Positions 63,701 through 64,000 of a DNA stretch of 64,000 nt are shown piece by piece. Origin of the DNA: CAIVPM01 sp964615145 (GTDB lineage Bacteria; Bacteroidota; Bacteroidia; Chitinophagales; Chitinophagaceae); contig CAZTOP010000005.1 of the NCBI GenBank assembly GCA_964615145.1, positions 31,875 through 95,874 of the forward strand, read 5' to 3'. The position numbers and the translations under genes are program-made. The notes beneath the pieces were generated by a model. That model saw only the letters and a program-made list of their open reading frames with translations. It was not told the origin of the DNA and did no database searches. Numbering within the stretch: position 1 is the stretch's first letter; each line of letters begins with the position of its first letter.

Positions 63701-64000
63701 GTGTGTATACTTATAAAACTATAAATGCAGTGGGTTGTGATAGCACTGCAACTTTAAATTTGATTGTTAAAAAATCAACAACTTCGACAACCAATTTATC
63801 AGTATGTGATAGTGTAATTTGGAATAGTATAAGTTACAAGCAAAGTGGCGTGTATACATATAAAACTCAAAATGCAGTGGGTTGTGATAGTAGTGCAACC
63901 TTAAATCTTACAGTAAAAACTAGCAGATCATCAACAAGCAATTTAAGCATTTGTCCATCACAACTCCCTTATAGTTGGAATGGCTTAAGCTTTACTGCTG
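57745..64000 (+). CDS. giant secreted multidomain protein: TIG, FG-GAP propellers, cadherin-like, PA and repeat domains (3' end beyond window)
   Basis: Open frame with no stop from the ATG (MRTNLLKHG, signal peptide ending AKAQ) to the window end, at least 2,085 codons. Order: IPT/TIG (about 57810-58060), seven FG-GAP/VCBS repeats with Ca-binding DIDGDGKxD loops (58120-59190), cadherin-like beta-sandwich (59203-59505), a second TIG (59515-59760), seven more FG-GAP loops (59815-60910), a second cadherin-like domain (60920-61220), approximately 49-aa CDSxxWNG...GCDS repeats, a PA domain (about 61850-62170), Ig-like parts and more 49-aa repeats. Each set of seven loops probably folds as a seven-bladed propeller. 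Surface adhesin or matrix role; T9SS export is likely, but the C-terminus is not in view. Confidence 0.9.
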   Translation, partial: MRTNLLKHGFSLLVFLFIGISAKAQPRITSISPISGKPADTIVIVGTNFAGTVALTDVFFGNAKVNTYRSASSTTLRVIVPVGATYAPIIVQDKLNNRYGTSRQFFSPTFTKPKGSFDANDMTVSNKFSTGTNPYNVAVGDIDGDGKPDAVVVNYGANTFSVLRNTSTIGNVGFATKVDFGTALNPYSVAVADINNDSKLDVVVVNNGSSSITVYQNTSSIGTISFAATSVFATGLSGSGSTGIAVADIDSDGWQDVLVCNGGNNKVSYLQNISTTSTIGFAAKIEYTTGTTPRGIAIGDIDGDNKLDIVTANAGAGSISVIRNTMTISGSLTLATKVDYSVGLDPTSVALGDINADGKLDVIVSNYNATNISTLRNTSVSGSITLAAAVNKSSVSFPETVAITDIDSDGKLDIMYANNASSFSVLKNTTTVATSPTYTNSIDFTTGSLTKAHAMGDIDGDGKIDAVVITNFNNAIVVVRNTPQYSTNANLSAFIINTTPYTPVLSTSVTNYTATVTNATTSVTVKATKAQDSATLQIQLNGGTYTALTSGVNSSALPLNLGENVINIKVTAQDGTTIKIYTFTVTRIAPPTITSISPVSGTVGTSVTLTGTFYSSTPSNNVVFFGATQANVTAATTTSLTVAVPAGATYAPITVLNTLSGLSGAGKDYFNTTFKPNKGSIDTMDMTASNAFATNSAPYSVAIGDIDGDGKADEVVADYSNAKFSVYRNTSTSGNVNFASKVDFTTLANAQSVTLGDINNDGKLDVIVVHFMDSISIFRNTSTSGNISFAPRVNVLAGLAISVFSKCVVGDINNDGKNDIILNNTGQYQINVLRNTSTSTTNISFAFFSTFPTGNNPTSIAIGDIDNDGKADIITANANPANATGTAFYVVSVLKNISTTTTVAFATKSDFTVDGKPSYVALADINGDGTNDIVTGNSSTNNVSVLINYSTPGVLAFSTTNNFSTGVNANSLGIADIDGDGKLDIAVSSVKTGIRVLRNTSTSTSINNLSFAAPVSIGTAYVYEDIATGDIDGDGKTDISAIGYFAPVLVVLRNTPILSGDNNLTTMSASAGALVPVFDSLTLNYNINVHNYVTTTTVTATKHQDSAKIEMQFNGAGYTAFTSGSTSSILSLNIGVNTINFKVTAQNGNVKIYTLTITRACLAPSSTTNLSVCPSQLPYSWNGLTFTVAGSKSTILTTSLGCDSSVTLNLTLKLTSSSLTSITICDSLNWNGTWYKQSGLYTYHTLNSVGCDSAARVNLTIKKSTTSWTDVLTCDSTFWNGKWYSKSGFYTIHLTNKAGCDSAASLNLTVNDKPNGVFSSAVYGNLCAPDSVLIFFDVLGRSKQYLKIISPIDTSFEIGIANFGADIKTIPLSGNGFVYLPNSSPNNQACSTTFATGLFSGKVVIIDRGTCTFAAKAKAVQDAGAAGIIIVNNVTGASAMSMSGVDATITIPVISVSQADGQIIKNWISANQFTNGYTVTHTPTYLWSNGKTTASVKVTPTQTTTYSVNVSYENGCSQIFYYAVVIPKTSTSSTTLNACDSLVWNGVTYKTSGIYTFKTINSEGCDSTATLNLTVTKTPNAGTISGANSFCFIGGSTTLTSNGDAGGVWSSNNSNRVSVNSAGKVTASTGGNYIIYYAVTNSCGSSTASFNIKVNVPSQSVLSVTACGSYTWNGTTYTKTGFYSKTGMTTVGGCDSTASLDLTINPLPIISNVTANPSTICAGNSSVLTVTGNGGLVTTGTPTDYWFNSPINFNNTSNQMLPNAVEYTKINVTTASTINSLWVELWQNAPSGITCRMAIYTNDATTGKPQTLIQETDPVISNTVSKLISGRNQFALNPTLILQPGTYWVAAIWQSGNLPIKQFTGSTATSYYTLRNYSLGFPTSLTSGQTTSEGFVVGIGLRATAMTDAAASYTWFPSSTLSSSTGVSVTATPTNTRTYIVNASNAFNCTTNSTVSVTVKSTSTSTTNLSVCDSVIWNNVTYKQSGVYTYKTINAVGCDSTATLNLIVKKSTTSTTNLSVCDSVIWNSISYKQSGVYTYKTQNAVGCDSSATLNLTVKTSRSSTSNLSICPSQLPYSWNGLSFTA
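58120..59190 (+). repeat. seven FG-GAP/VCBS repeats, block 1
   Basis: Seven calcium-loop units of DxDxDGxxD type (DIDGDGKPD, DINNDSKLD, DIDSDGWQD, DIDGDNKLD, DINADGKLD, DIDSDGKLD, DIDGDGKID), roughly 50 residues apart, each followed by a hydrophobic strand and RNT/QNT. Confidence 0.85.
59815..60910 (+). repeat. seven FG-GAP/VCBS repeats, block 2
   Basis: A second set of seven calcium loops (DIDGDGKAD, DINNDGKLD, DINNDGKND, DIDNDGKAD, DINGDGTND, DIDGDGKLD, DIDGDGKTD) with the same spacing as block 1, indicating duplication of the whole TIG-propeller-cadherin unit. Confidence 0.85.
61381..61674 (+). repeat. two 147-bp repeats of the CDS...GCDS type
   Basis: Units at 61381-61527 and 61528-61674, each 49 codons, with motifs CDSxxWNGxWY, SGxYT and GCDSAA...NLT. 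A related shorter unit precedes (61225-61380), and others lie at 62326-62469 and 62713-62856. Confidence 0.85.
63622..63915 (+). repeat. two nearly identical 147-bp repeats of the CDS...GCDS type
   Basis: Units 63622-63768 and 63769-63915 share most residues (CDSVIWN, YKQSGVYTYKT, NAVGCDS), so they are recent duplicates. Another unit begins at 63916 and runs off the window. Confidence 0.9.

Overview
The window is AT-rich DNA (roughly one third G+C by eye) from a member of the Bacteroidota, most likely a Chitinophagaceae-like or related Sphingobacteriia/Chitinophagia lineage. This rests on a Por/T9SS-style C-terminal sorting domain, TAnnTTTG/TAnnTTCG -7 promoter boxes, a fused alpha+beta 2-oxoacid dehydrogenase E1, an ECF sigma factor followed by a membrane-anchored barrel protein, DUF5777 and choice-of-anchor V proteins, and a DksA-like protein with a lysine/alanine-rich tail. 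The species cannot be named from the sequence. One run of 100 N (49777-49876) marks a scaffold gap. I see no rRNA, tRNA, CRISPR array or transposase gene.

Layout. 5-811: an alpha/beta hydrolase. 815-6271 (minus): an apparent operon with an ECF sigma factor, a membrane-anchored barrel protein, a Rieske lipoprotein, a secreted choice-of-anchor V protein with a haem-like CxxxCH motif, a c-type cytochrome-like lipoprotein, YceI and a DUF5777 barrel; it reads as a sigma-controlled cell-envelope redox module. 6396-11316 (minus): a catalytic plus non-catalytic M16 protease pair and a GH5-like glycosidase lipoprotein. 11376-16994 (plus): ComEC, an EamA transporter, the fused E1 dehydrogenase and a RelE/ParE-type toxin-antitoxin pair flanked by two versions of the E1 gene's 3' end. 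17039-19750: a metzincin-like lipoprotein, a 42-bp tandem repeat array, an unknown protein, a palindromic intergenic repeat and an MmcQ/YjbR protein.

19755-43158 is mostly housekeeping in short operons of alternating direction: a BamA/TamA-like outer membrane protein, mnmA, a possible nuclease, an endonuclease/exonuclease/phosphatase protein, a beta-helix lipoprotein, glutathione peroxidase, a methyltransferase, a CvfB-like S1 protein, pyrF, folB, acyl-CoA-binding protein, a membrane Fe-S protein, an SDR enzyme, SAM hydroxide adenosyltransferase, crcB, ribF, coaD, murB, an esterase lipoprotein, rdgB, ilvE, dusB and a CPBP protease. 43203-55605: cdsA, two half-size YeeE/YedE transporters, ileS (with a perfect hairpin just before its start), the DksA-like protein with the assembly gap, msrA, a divergent yraN/manA pair, a small basic secreted protein, and accBC.

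55606-64000: a G-run-rich intergenic stretch, a second BamA-like surface protein, another imperfect repeat region, and the first 2,085 codons of a giant secreted protein running off the window. That protein carries two copies of a TIG / seven-FG-GAP / cadherin-like block (probably two seven-bladed propellers), a PA domain and several approximately 49-residue CDS...GCDS repeats.

The most interesting points are the duplicated and eroded E1 3' end around the toxin-antitoxin cassette, a palindromic element translated inside the E1 linker, the sigma-linked redox cluster, the giant propeller adhesin, and several genes whose -7 box lies 4-5 nt before the ATG, predicting leaderless mRNAs.
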